Shown in pieces: positions 46,531 through 58,489 of a DNA stretch of 64,000 nucleotides. The position numbers were made by a program, and so were the translations under genes. Below the pieces are notes generated by a model that saw nothing but the letters and a program-made list of their open reading frames with translations, did no database searches and was not told where the DNA came from. Source of the stretch: Nilaparvata lugens (Eukaryota; Arthropoda; Insecta; Hemiptera; Delphacidae); assembly GCF_014356525.2 (NCBI RefSeq), contig NC_052511.1, positions 35,183,121 through 35,247,120 on the forward strand. Direction: 5' to 3'. How positions within the stretch are numbered: position 1 is the stretch's first letter; each line of letters opens with the position of its first letter.

Positions 46531-47420
46531 AATATTCAATCAATCATTTATTTTCCAATATATTAAAAAATACAGGTATGCATCTATGAGCACACATCTG
46601 TTGATAGTGCTGTACAGGCCCTATATTGTAGGAGTCAATCTGTATTATTATCAATTACATCCTTCATCAGCCAGATTAGTTTATTCAATTTAAGCTTATA
46701 TATTTTGAAATATTCATGTATTTTTAAAATCCATTAGTAAAATTGATTGGTGAATAAATACCTAGAGGAGCACTAAATAAGAAAAAATATTCCTAATCAT
46801 GAACAATGCCATCCACATTATTGATTAATAATAATTGTTTTTGTGAAATTATTGTGAATTATTTTTTAAACTGTCGGCATTTTTTTCTTCGAATGGATGG
46901 GAGCAAACATCTATCTCAATATTACTTGATTACTTTGTTTGTTGTCAATGTTCTTCTATTCTTCTATTATTTTTATTACATCTCTGTTAATTTTGTTAAT
47001 AACAACTTAACATTCTCAATCTGTACTCTTTTGTTCTTGTACATGTACATAATATTATATACGGTAATTACTTTTCAATTGAACTCACTACTGGCGCTAG
47101 AGTGTTACTTTTGCCAGTAGAGCCAAAATAATTTTATTATTACTTTGCTTAATATTATCACATCATGATCTTGTTGATTATGAATTGTACTGCATAGCCC
47201 ACTTCTAAAATTTTGTACTTTTGTTAACTTTATTATTGCTATTGGTGAATAAATACCTAGAGGAGCACTAAATAAGAAAAAATATTCCTAATCATGAACA
47301 ATGCCATCCACATTAATGATTAATAATAGAAATAGTATATTGAACATTCAATCAATCATTTATTTTCCAATATATTGAAAAATACAGGTATGCATCTATG
47401 AGCACACATCTGTTGATAGC
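46524..47420. repeat. Rearranged local duplications
   Basis: Block A (ATTCAATCAATCATTTATTT to CACATCTGTTGATAG) at 46530-46610 and 47340-47420. Block B (TGGTGAATAAATACCTAGAG to CATCCACATTA) at 46746-46833 and 47240-47330. The order A-B-B-A, all in direct orientation, needs more than one duplication step. The 46806-47120 open frame between them has no recognised domain. Confidence 0.75.
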
Positions 47421-47671
47421 TCTGTTGATAGATCTGATAGATCTGTTGATGTATATTTAATTTATATTCGTGATTCTAGAAATGTCTGTAAAATTATTTG
47501 GCAGATAAAATTTCAATTTTAATTATTGATGAATATCATTCGAGCTTCGACCAATTTTTGTTTTAACCTGTCTTACCTCTTGAATGGATACCTTGCTTCC
47601 ATGTTTATTGCTTCTATGCTTGAAAAATACGATGTAGGTCGTAATTTTATATTAATTTTCGAATTCCTGGA

Positions 47672-47975
47672 GATTGAAAGAAAAATAGTGAATGAGTTAA
47701 CTAATTTATAGTAATTGATGGAAAACATAAAAGGAAAGTCAACATGATAGTAAAAATTGGAAGTGAAATTTGTAAAGAAATAGGCTACTTGAAGAAAAAA
47801 ATAAAAATAAGAAAAATTTTGATTGAAAGAAAGAAAAATAGTGAATGAACTATCTGATTCATAGTAATTGATGGAAAACATAAAAGGAAAGACAACATGA
47901 TAGTAAAAAATTGGAGTGAAATTTATAAAGAAATAGGCTACTTGAAGAAAAAAATAAAAATAAGAAAAATTTGGA
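47672..47975. repeat. Two tandem units of about 150 bp
   Basis: GATTGAAAGAAAAATAGTGA through GGAAAACATAAAAGGAAAG and AGGCTACTTGAAGAAAAAAA, repeated once. The minus-strand 136-codon open frame over it is itself an internal repeat and is not accepted as a gene. Confidence 0.8.
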
Positions 47976-48106
47976 TTGCACACAAGAGAAAAGATATCGT
48001 GGGAAGTTATAGATTAGGAATTGCATTTGTTCAAATTCCAATAAACAAATATTTATTATTCAACCAAAATCTAGAGTTGAATGTTGGATAAAGAAAACCA
48101 CCATGA

Positions 48107-48287
48107 AGACTTCTGCTGCTGCAAATATTGACTACAGGGTTTACAGCTAGTAGGTGATAATTTTTGGATGGTTGCTATCCTAGAATTTCCATCCAGTTAT
48201 CAACCCTGTTCCCAATATTTGCATTAGCAGAAGTCTTCTGGGTGATCTTCAGCATTTAACTTTGAGTTCTTGTTCGATAATAATTAT
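48107..48287. mobile_element. Foldback MITE, TTAAACGAAAATC family, diverged copy
   Basis: GAAGACTTCTGCTGCTGCAA with GACTACAGGGTTTACAGC on the left; CAACCCTGTTCCCAATATTTG-like and GCAGAAGTCTTCTGGGTGAT on the right. The next Helitron has inserted directly at its right edge. Confidence 0.65.
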
Positions 48288-48290
48288 CTA

Positions 48291-49228
48291 TCTATATAAA
48301 AGCGAAATGGCACTCACTCACTGACTTACTGACTCACTCACTCGCAGAACTAAAAATCTACCGGACCAAAAACGTTCAAATTTGGTAGGTATGTCCAGTT
48401 GGCCCTTTAGAGGCGCACTAAGAACGAATTTGAAAAAAATTCCAAAGATACACTCAAAATCTGCCTTTTCCAGCGTTTTTTAGCGTTTTCTAAGCTTAAT
48501 CGAGAACAAATGAACAGAAAATGTTAAAATTTAGTACAGAAGCTCAGCTAGGGTGTAATAATTTTGTGTAAGAAAAAAATTGCAATAACGTTAAAGATAC
48601 GACCAAAATTAGCGTTTTTTGCTTTTTCTCAGATTTATCGAGAACAAATGAACAGAAATTGTTCAAATTTAGTACAGAAGCTCAGCTGGGGTGTAATAAT
48701 GTTGTATTAGAATGAATTTGGAATAAAGTCAAAGATACGCCCAAAATCTGCGTTTTTCCAGTGTTTCTTGCGCTTTGTCAGCTTTATCAACAACAAAATT
48801 AACAGAAAATGTTCAAATTTACTGCATAAGCTCAGCTTGGGTGTAATAATGTTGTGTTAGAAGAAATTTGATATAACGCCAAAGATACACCCAAAATTAG
48901 CGTTTTCTCAGCTATTTCATCAAGTAATAGACAGAAAATTTTCAAATTTGGTACAAAGGTTCAGCTGGGGTATACAAATTTTGTGATGAGGTGACTAATA
49001 TTTCATCAAAGATATGTCCAAAATCAGCGTTTTTACAACGTTTTTCTCAGCTTTTCTGAGTTTTCTCAGTACTTTGACTTTCTGATGGAATTAAGCATGC
49101 CAAAATGAAAAATGCAGGCGAGCGAAGCGAACTCGCTGATCTCATTTTTGGACGATCCAGTCGTGGGTCCAGGGGGCGGAGCCCCCTGGCTAGACGGATA
49201 TTGCGAGCGAAGCGAACCTGACGGCTAG
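48291..49228 (+). mobile_element. Non-autonomous Helitron with internal tandem units
   Basis: 5' TCTATATAAAAGCGAAATGG preceded by A; 3' GCGAAGCGAACCTGACGGCTAG-type end with CTAG and a GC-rich hairpin just before it. Ends match the 8346-9023 element. The interior holds about five diverged units of about 120-130 bp (GCTCAGCTGGGGTGTAATAA, then AAAGATACGCCCAAAATCTG-like). No protein-coding capacity. The 3' neighbour base is C rather than the expected T. Confidence 0.75.
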
Positions 49229-49265
49229 CTTAGAGAATAAAATCCATGTTTTTTTTTTGTTAAAG

Positions 49266-49512
49266 GAGTGATCCGTGGTCTAGTGGATAGAGTGCTTGCG
49301 TAGCAGCATAGAGATCCCGGGTTCGAACCCCTCTCATTACCAAAAGTTTTTTAACCAGATCACTCCCGTGTTATCGGATGGGCACGTTAAACTGTCGGTC
49401 CCGGCTGAAGTATGACAGTCGTAAGGCCCATTGACGGCTTAAATTATATATTCAGGCGGTGGAACATTCCCGAAAGGGAACTCCCCACCAACAAAAGCCA
49501 TACGAATTTATT
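49266..49512 (+). mobile_element. tRNA-derived SINE, nearly complete
   Basis: The head (49266-49342) is tRNA-like, with an A-box TGGTCTAGTGG and a perfect B-box GGTTCGAACCC, the two internal RNA polymerase III promoter elements. A tRNA-unrelated body follows (CTGTCGGTCCCGGCTGAAG, GTAAGGCCCATTGACGGC, CATACGAATTTATTTTT). The anticodon arm is weak (three pairs) and acceptor ends do not pair well, so it is not a working tRNA gene. A headless copy is at 21527-21660. Confidence 0.85.
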
Positions 49513-52500
49513 TTTATTTTTGTTAAACATTGTTTTATAGTAGACCTACTCATCTGATTTTTGTGGAAGGATAAATGTTATGATGAAACAATATTGATCA
49601 CCGTGTCTGGAAAAAAGCTGCAACAATAATATTTGAGATACATTATTAACTTTGTTGTAGTTCAGACACTGTGCTACTTGTAAATATTTGAAAAAACACT
49701 TACTTTTCTTGGAGTATTGAGGAATGCAAGAAAGTATTGAGGCTGATGAAGCTCTTCCTCAGGAGTGAAATGCATTCCTCAATACTCCAACAAAAATAAG
49801 TGTTTTTTAAAAATATTTACAAGTAACATAGTGTCTGAACTACAACAGAGTTATTATATAGTGTTTCGTCATGGAAAGCAACTTCAATTTCAAATACATT
49901 ATTGTCTTAGAAACATGCATAAATAATTGAGCAACAATACTTCGTTTGTTTTTATTAGGCAACAAAAGTTGTATAAAATTGTACAATTTCAAAGTAACCA
50001 GATAAATTATTCAACAATAATATCATCAATATATCTATACAATCATGTACAATTCGAGTATATAGCCTACCTATATATCTTCCTAAACATAACATTTCCT
50101 CGTATTTTTAACATTTCTTGCCAAAACGTATATTTAATGATAGTGGACTTGAGTGAATTTAATAACCTTATCAATTTCAGTGAAGTTTGGAGATAAACTG
50201 AAGTGAAATTTCCCTAATTGAATTCCATGTAACTCATCCCAATTTCTAATTAATTCGAATTCTATTCCTTTTCGAGAAAATAAGAAATTCAAGATTTAAA
50301 AGGTTTCATATAAATATGAGACATACAAAGAGATATTTGAATTGATTCAACAGAAAAATATTATGGGAATTTTAGTATTATCGTACTTTGAATAAAATGT
50401 CATCACTCATTTTTTCTCTTATATAAAACTGTCATTTCAAAATAAATATTTTTGAATAACTTAATTCAATGTAAATCATATCATGAGGAAATTCATTAGT
50501 AACCCCTATACCATACCTCATCTTCAATATTCTCCAATATCTTGAAGAAAAAAAACAGTAACCTCTCATATCAGACCTGTACCAGCCAGGTCGTACATAT
50601 TAACACAATTCACAATTTTCAATAGTTCTATACTTCAATATGTACAATAATTCAGTTTTCACAATATACTTTTATTGACTTCCTCTTCATTTTTTAAAGT
50701 GAGAAAGAAATCACACATCTTTCTCCCACAGTTTTCATAAAATACTATCTGAACCATATTTCACAGATGGAGTGAAATCTGAAAAACCAGGAAAATTGGA
50801 GATCTCTCACCAGAGGGTTACAATTCCACAAATTTTCAATCTGTGAATCTTACAACTTTTTCATCAACTACAGATCATATATATGATCTTTGTTGATCAA
50901 CAGATTAACAAAAATAATGCTTGAACAACAGATTTCACAGATCAACAGATAATATTATTATCTGTGGTGTTGAACTCCAGTTCATAGTCAAATAAACACT
51001 CAATTTCAGTTTTTCAGTGTTTTTTTTTCACTAATTTTGAGTATCCTACGCTCTTGGATGCCAGTTGCATCTTGATTTGTACCTGTTTCAATTTACAAGC
51101 AATAATTTGTCAAGTCTTGGAACAGTGTTGATTTTATGATTCTAATTTTTAGAAGTATTCAACATTCAAATTCTCAGTATCGTATTTAACAAATTGAACA
51201 TTATTCAATTTTCGCAAGCTGTGATGGATAAATTGATACAAATTTGTGCTTACAAAAAATTTAAAATGGAGTGTTGATCAAATAAAACTACTGATCTCCT
51301 CCAATGATGGACCTCCAATTGGTGTTCTTATTAAATTATTTTTCCACAGAAATTTCGCATCTGTGATCAGTTTACTATCCACAGTAGTATTCTGTTCCAA
51401 CTTCAATTCCCAAAATACGATCTAGCTAGAAACCATCTACTTAGAGATTAGTTATTGGAAACGTATAGTTGATTTGTTTAGTACTTACAGTAAGTCAAAG
51501 CATATAACAGCAGCGTTTGGAGCACTCCATTCTTTCAAGTTGAGAAAAATGAAAGGCAACAAAAAATCTGCATTGTACCAGAGTATTCAGCGTTTGTACA
51601 GCAAATTAAAGGATAAAACAAGCTGGAAAAAATAAAAAATGAAGATTGAAAAGAGTAGTGGATCACACAGAGAAAACATAAACGAAAAAGAACGGAATGA
51701 AACGGAAAAATTCTAATTTTGATAGTCTAAGATGACTTAGACTATCACAGATTAGTCTATCACAAATCTTGAATACACTTTTTTTTAAAGATGAGGTGGA
51801 GATGAGAATGGAGGTGAGGACTCAGAAAAAAAGCTGAAAAATATCGAAAACCATGGAAAATCCAAAGCCGACTGGATAATGTTAGAGGAGATAGATGGTA
51901 TGACGAAAAAATATTCAGAATATTTGGAAATTCTAATTGAGTTTATGATAATTATGAGGAGGGAATTTGTGAGTGAATATGTTTGTTGAAAAAACCCCAA
52001 TAATGATTGGCAGGGTGTTTTATTTTATAAGTGAAGTTATGAATATGAAAGTGATAAAAAAAATGTAACTTGATAGAGATGAAGACAGAACCATAATATA
52101 CATGGGAATACAATAATAATTATTCTATTGAACAATAGAATTATTCTATTTGAAAAAAGGAGATCAGTTTTAGAAATAAATTAACAATATTAAAATACCC
52201 TCCACCGATTTGGATAGGCCTACCCGACTTTGGCAAAAATTATATAAAATCAAGGATAAAATCTGAAAGATTTATAAGGACTTTCAGAGAATAACGAGGA
52301 TGTATTTCTGAATATTCATAAGATTTTAAAGCAACTAGAAATTGTAAAATGAAATTCAAACAATTAAATATGCATTCTGGAATGAATGAGTTTTAAACAA
52401 CATTTCATTATACAATTTTCATAACTATTACACTATTCTAATTGACACAATCGTTGGTCTCTTATACTTCCTACACAACACACATAAAAATCTACCATCT

Positions 52501-55409
52501 TCACTAAAATTCAAAAAGATTTGGTTTACTTTGAGCGAAACATATCTTGACTTGAAAGAATGAAGTTGCATTTTTAGACTGAAAACACAAATTTCCAGTA
52601 TCAAACTTACAATTAGTTAATAACATTTTTCTGCGATATAGAACATACTCTCATCTTTATTTCTGAGCTCTTTTATTTGTTCGTTTGTTTATTAGGCATT
52701 TTTGTTTTAAAATAGTTTCTTTTTATTTCCACCAAATTAGAAGATTTGACGTTTTGGTCCCTCCAACAATAATGCAAAGAACAGATTTTTTCAAGGACAA
52801 AGGATGTATTAATTTTATAATCACAAATTTGATGATAAATTATCAGATTATTTATTTTGATTATAAATTATCTGATAATTCATCAGATATGATAAATTAT
52901 CATGTAGTTGTTGGATAACTGTATTAGAATGATTTACTGACCTGGTTTTAGTTCTGTTATTAATAATGTATTTAACTATTGTATTGAGTGAGTTTACCAT
53001 GTAGAATTAGTGTGCTTTAATCCTCAAAAAATCATAAGCTATTTTTTGCATTTAAAAAAAAATTGAGATTTGAATTTTCATCAGTGGCAATCAGTGACTG
53101 GATTGAACTTTTTTGAGGGGAGAACCAGAAAAGGTTTAGTTGAGAAAATACAAAACTATGAAATAAATCTCATAGGTTTACATCATTATGTAATCAATCT
53201 TTATAGTCATATATGTGCTTTTCATCATAAAATGAAAAGAAAAACTCCACAACGTGGTATTAGTCATTCATCTATGTCAAATCATAGAGAAACTATAGCA
53301 TAGGATATGATATATTGTAGAGAGAATTATAGCATAAGATCTTTGCTATATTTTCTCTATGGTTCAACATAGCAACTATTTCAACAATGATTAGAATCAT
53401 TAGCTCCCATTGAATAGCTTGAAGTAAAATGTTACTTATATTCATGAATAATTTTGCTGACTATTGAACGCTGATTGGAAAGCAGAAATTTGAAAAAGAG
53501 AACTCCCACCAATCAATCATTTATGCACAAAACTGATGTAAACCTTCAAAAAATTCAACTAATAAACATGATAGCAATTCAATTATCGAAAAAAAACTTT
53601 TGAGTAATAATCTTATATAATGATTTACAAGCGGGATTCATTGGAAAACTGAAGCTGATTTTCACCAGCAATCCTTCTTTTCAACTGAATTATGAAAAAC
53701 TAGAACTTATGTGATGATATAGGTGGAAATTATTGGAAAACTGTAGCTGATTTTCACCAGCAATCCTTCTTTCCAACTAAATGGTAAAAAAGAGAATAAA
53801 TCCTTTGTTTAAACTATTTTATGGCTCTTTATGGATCTCTGTGAGCCTTTGTATGTAAACAAATAAATAAATAAATTTTAATTGAAAGCATTCTGCCTTC
53901 TTTAGTACCGTACCTCTGAGCAATAATATACACGGTTCTATTTTCTGCGTGACCAATATTAAAAAATTATCCTGACTATTGTTATATTTATTCATATCGT
54001 TCCAGTATAATACAATATCATTTCTTCTAGGGTTATTCCATTATTTTCATATGAATAAGTTTCTGTTCAATTTGGTTAGTTCTATATATTAGACAAGTCT
54101 ACTCATTGGTTAGATACATTGAGCACTTTGCAAGAATCGACTCAACAGTTTCGTTGTATAACGCACTTTTGTCTGAGAATTTGGATTGTTCCTCAAAAAT
54201 GTCTCGTTCCACTTTGTTTTATTCCTTCGAAATCACAATCCACTGCTCCTCACGAATCTGAAAAAGGAAAGAACAATTCGATGAATAGGTACAATATGAA
54301 TTATCTCCCATAAGTAAAAATGCCTCAATCACAATTATAGGCTACTGTATAAAATTGAACCACGAATATAAGTAATAGAAATTGAAGAGAAATGTTTTTG
54401 GATTAGTTATGGAAGATTTATCTTCGAGGTTCCTCAACGAATCAAGACAAATAGGTAATAATAATACAGTATTGAAGAATATTAGATCCAGATTTTGGCA
54501 ATCACACATGTGATAGAGCTAGCTAGACAAGGATACAATTGGTGCAGTAATTGACAAGTTTTAAATTTATTTATTTTATTTATTTATTCTAATTTTAATC
54601 CTTGACCAATATAGAAGGCTTAACCAATGGGTTTTACCTTCACAAACGATATTCTTATCAATTTAAGTCAAAATAGAATAGCTTATTAGTCTTTAACTAG
54701 GTGCTATAAAAATCAAGAAAAAAAATTATTCTAATTTTCATGAAAAAGCACTGAATGGAAGAGAAAAACTATGGATACTCCTTGTAATATTTCTCTCTAA
54801 TATAACTTCTGAGCAATTCAAAAGATAGTGTAAAAATCTATCCTCTGCCAGGATGTGATGGCAAACAGATGAAATTTTCATTTCAGTCCCACCGTTTTTT
54901 TAACAGCTCAGTTTGTTTCAAAACAATGGTAAGATGATATAAGGGATGATTTGATAAGGATGGGTTATAGAGGATGAAGAGGATTTATAGAGGATAGAAA
55001 TGATTGGAGGAATGTTGTGAAGGAGACCAAAGCCCACAATGGGCGTAAGAGCTATAGAAAGAAAGTTTGGTTCAATCTTATAATAATTTGATACATTTGA
55101 GCGAATTTTTCAAAAATAGCACAGCTTTTATTCAACCTTTCATTTGCTTACAATCACCTTATTCATTTATGATGGTGAATATTACTAGTTTTACCCTCTT
55201 AATGAAAGGCATAACAGGCTTACGACCGAAACTCCCTCAAGAAATTCATACAATTTTTATGAACTGTATTTTGTCAGTTCAAATTCAGCTCATTCGTCAA
55301 CCTTCAAAATTCAAAATTCTCAAATAATTATTCCTGGACCAAAACTCAAGTGACGAAGCAGTGTGTGATTTTATAACTTTAACCTTTGGAAAACATTGAA
55401 ATTTTATCA
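49513..55409. other. 5.9 kb AT-rich intergenic DNA
   Basis: No gene found on either strand. Minor structures: an inverted repeat of about 85 bp at 49660-49850 (TTGGAGTATTGAGGAATGC-type arms), a repetition of ACAGAT and ATCAACAGAT at 50870-50960, and two copies of GGAAAACTGAAGCTGATTTTC at 53640 and 53735. Open frames of 60-89 codons show no family signature. Confidence 0.45.
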
Positions 55410-55525
55410 AAATTTTGGAGAGAAATAGTACAGGTTCAGCCTAGTTTTTCCTCCATAATTATATTATATTATGATTGTAGTGTCTTGTACAATGAATGAA
55501 TGAATAAATGAATAAATACCTATAT
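55410..55525 (+). mobile_element. 3' tail of a non-LTR retrotransposon
   Basis: GAAATAGTACAGGTTCAGCC stem-loop and a GAATGAATAAATGAATAAAT tail. Same subfamily as 27435-27540, sharing upstream sequence with it. Confidence 0.6.
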
Positions 55526-55554
55526 GTCTCTTTTGCAACTGATGTGCATAGGTA

Positions 55555-57155
55555 TTGCCAAACTTGATAGATAGGTAGTCTAACTCTGCTACGATCACCC
55601 AAATTCTATCTCGTTTGACAATGACCCGTTTTCGAAATTGAAATTTCATTCGCCATTAATAATTTTACAAACATTTCTACAATCACAAAATAATAACAGT
55701 AATAGAGTCAACAAAAGTAAACAATTTTAGAAGTATACAGTAAAATAGAATTAACAAAGATATGTTAATAATATTAATCAAAGTAATAATAAAAGTTTGG
55801 CTATACTGGCAAAAGTAACACTTGAACGCCAGTAGTGAGTTCAATTTAAAAGTTATCAGCCTGTATAATATCTACAGATGGAAATAAATTGGAAGTTGCA
55901 TTTGTTCAAATGCTAATTAATGAATAATGATTATTAAACGAAAATCCCAATTAAATGCTGTAAATCACCCCAAAGACTTCTGCTAGTGCAAATATTGACA
56001 ACAGGGTAAACAGCTATATGGAAATTCGATGAGCGCTACTATACAGCAAAGCTAGTGGACAAACTGTCTACTAACGTTGACTATACAGGGCTGACAAATA
56101 ATTTTTGTATAGTAGTGCTCATTGAATTTCCATCTAGCTGTTTGCCCAGTTGTCAATATTTGCAGTAGCAGATGTCTTCGGGGTGATTTACAATATTTAA
56201 TTGGGATTTTCGTTTAATAATCATTATATAATATAATTTTCATCTACAAGAACAAAAAGAGTAGAAGTTGAAAGTTGTTATTAAACAACAGGGTAATTTG
56301 CAGAGAAATGCAAAATTAACAAATTGCTTTGTTGACCGAGCGAAGTGAGGTCTAAGAATGAAGTCGACGGTTTTGCCAAACTTGATAGATAGTCTAACTC
56401 TGCTACGATCACCCAAATTCTATCTCGTTTAACAATGACCTGTTTTTGAAATTGAAATCTCATTTGCCAAATAATTTTACAAAAATTCCTACTATCAAAA
56501 AATAATAACATTAATTAAGTTAACAGAAGTGAACAATTTTAGAAGTATACAGTATAATAAAATTAACAAAGATAAGTAATAATATTAAGCAAAGTTATAA
56601 TAAAAGTTTGGCTATACTGGCAAAAGTAACACTTGAGCGCCAGTAGTGAGTTCAATTTAAAAGTATTTAGCCTGTATAATATACAGATGGAAATAAATTG
56701 GAAGTTACATTTCTTCAAATGCTAATTAATGAATAATGATTATTAAACGAAAATCCCAATTAAATGCTGTAAATCACCCCAAAGACTTCTGCTACTGCAA
56801 ATATTGACAACAGGGTAAACAGCTATATGGAAATTCGATGAGAGCTACCTTGTATACAGCAAAGCTAGTACCGTAGACAAACTGTCTACTAAACTTAACG
56901 TTGACTATACAGTAGCCTACTTCCCGGGCTGACAAATAATTTTTGTATAGTAGCGCTCATCGAATTTCGATTCTCGCTGTTTACCCTGTTGTCAATATTT
57001 GCAGTAGCAGACGTCTTCGGGGTGATTCACAGCATTTATTTAGGATTTTCGTTTAATAATAATTATATAATATAATTTTCATGTAAAAAAACAAGAGAGT
57101 ACAATAATTTGAAAGAGTTAAGTTGTTATTAAACAAAATTAACAAATTGTTTTGT
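55555..57155. repeat. 0.78 kb tandem duplication downstream of the nAChR gene
   Basis: 55555-56332 and 56373-57155 are direct copies (GCCAAACTTGATAGATAG start, ATTAAACAAAATTAACAAATTG-like end). A 41-bp GACCGAGCGAAG fragment separates them. Each copy contains a foldback MITE (55929-56226 and 56738-57065) with ATTATTAAACGAAAATCCCA ends mirrored by GGGATTTTCGTTTAATAA. The second copy ends about 40 bp past the receptor stop codon, so the receptor 3' UTR probably runs into it. A minus-strand AATAAA lies at 57035-57040. Confidence 0.88.
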
Positions 57156-57196
57156 ATTATACAAATAGCTATTTTTGTGGAATAGTTGACCGACCT

Positions 57197-57394
57197 CTAG
57201 AGACCAGTGGCGATGTGTGGCTTGGCGGTGGTGGAAGCGATCTCGGACAACCTGACATCGATGGGGATGCGGTCGTCATAGAGGGTGGGCGCCTGCAGTA
57301 TGATGCCAGCTGTACCCACCAGGACGGCCAGCGTGAAGATCCACAGGAACAGCCGATCTAGCACCATCGCCACATATTTCCAGTCCTCTTTCAC
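57197..57394 (-). CDS. Nicotinic acetylcholine receptor alpha-type subunit, last exon (TM4 and C-terminus)
   Basis: Cys-loop ligand-gated cation channel subunit of insect neurons. After a TTCCAG acceptor, in phase 0, it reads [14 protein letters not shown], the conserved pre-TM4 sequence. The TM4 helix follows ([13 protein letters not shown]), then a short extracellular tail with [12 protein letters not shown] and I-A-S-T-T-A-K, ending in TAG. The tail type is that of the insect alpha1-alpha4 group rather than beta or alpha5-7; I lean to alpha1 or alpha2 but cannot decide. Sixty-five residues. The minus-strand AATAAA 157 bp past the stop is a possible poly(A) signal. Confidence 0.93.
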   Translation of the reverse strand: MKEDWKYVAMVLDRLFLWIFTLAVLVGTAGIILQAPTLYDDRIPIDVRLSEIASTTAKPHIATGL

Positions 57395-57546
57395 CTGGAA
57401 TTTATCAAATGAAATCAGAAAAAAATTATTACTGCATTGAAGATTGAACGTTCAATATAGTTCAAGCAAGAGGATCTAAATCGAAATAGCACATGCAGAC
57501 GAACGAGCTGGTCAGGAGTTCGTGTAACACATACCAATTCCAAATA

Positions 57547-58436
57547 CAGAGTGCGGCAACGAAGCTTTCTTTTCTAAAGTAAATAAAACTCTTTGTATGA
57601 ATCAGGAAGTTTGTATCTATTTTTTTTATAATGTAAACACATATATAAAGTTTCGTTTCAAATAGTTTTGAACATCAAATCAGGTAGGTGACGTCCCCCA
57701 TACACTGAGTAAACCGATTTTTGGCGCTATGTTAGCAATTTCCTCCCTGATATTGGTTTTCAAATCTTGTAGGGTCCTTGGAAGGTTCAAATGAACAAGG
57801 GATTTCAAAAACCACCATAGTAAAAATCATAAATGGTTGAAATCGGGAGATCGGGCTGGCCACTCCAAATACCTCCTAATTGAGATGAGGCGTCCTGGAA
57901 AGTATTCCCTCAATTAAAGTCATGTCCAGAATGTTCCTGCACAATTGCCATCTTGTATGGATGGAAATGAAGATTTTAATGAAGAGTTCGTCTCACAGAA
58001 CGATCGGAAAGTCCAAGAGCAGACGCATGTTTGCGTGCAGAACGCTGTGGTGATCTTAACAGTGAAACTCTTGAAGCCTCAGGTTACCTAATGGGCCGAG
58101 GGACTTCAGTTCTTCGTCTTGTTCCACTTGAAATTTGTCTGAACGTAGTGACCCACGTGCCAATTGATTTCCGGTCAGGGACAGTAGCTAAAGGGGCTAA
58201 ATTAAAGCGATTTCGAAATGCGCGCTGGGTTGTGATCACAGAGCATCCACACGAAAAATAAGTCTCAACGGCAAATGCACGCTTCTCATTGTTCCAATGC
58301 ATTATGGCAAATGAGCAAGTCGGGAAGAAAATTTTATGATCTGACCTCTCTAACAAGTCCAAATTTGCTCTACTGCGACATCAGCTGACTGAACGTGCGT
58401 TCACTTTAAAAAAGGAAGTTTTGCTGCCGCACCCGG
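57547..58436 (-). pseudogene. Tc1/mariner-type transposon, dead copy in a nAChR intron
   Basis: An 890-bp element with terminal inverted repeats of about 40 bp (AGTGCGGCAACGAAGCTTTC at one end, complement of GAAGTTTTGCTGCCGCAC at the other), flanked on each side by TA. The minus strand carries a transposase remnant. Its N-terminal helix-turn-helix (M-H-W-N-N-E-K-R-A-F-A-V-E, then T-Q-R-A-F-R-N-R-F) is the domain known as DUF4817 in insect IS630-Tc1-mariner transposases. The frame is stopped near 58084. Further blocks (S-A-L-G-L-S-D-R-S-V-R-R, H-F-H-P-Y-K-M-A-I-V-Q-E, G-G-R-H-L-P-D-L) survive in other frames. The middle with the catalytic acids is deleted, so it is inactive. Confidence 0.85.
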
Positions 58437-58489
58437 TATTATATATTCCTTACTCTTTCCTGCCAGAACTCTGACCCGATCCACCTTCA

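Noticed and set aside
47573..47983. 136-codon minus-strand open frame with repeated Phe/Tyr-rich blocks
   Set aside because: It covers a two-unit tandem repeat in AT-rich DNA; the protein periodicity is the DNA periodicity.
49266..49342. Possible functional tRNA gene
   Set aside because: Good A and B boxes but a weak anticodon stem and unpaired acceptor ends; it is continuous with a dispersed SINE body also found at 21527.
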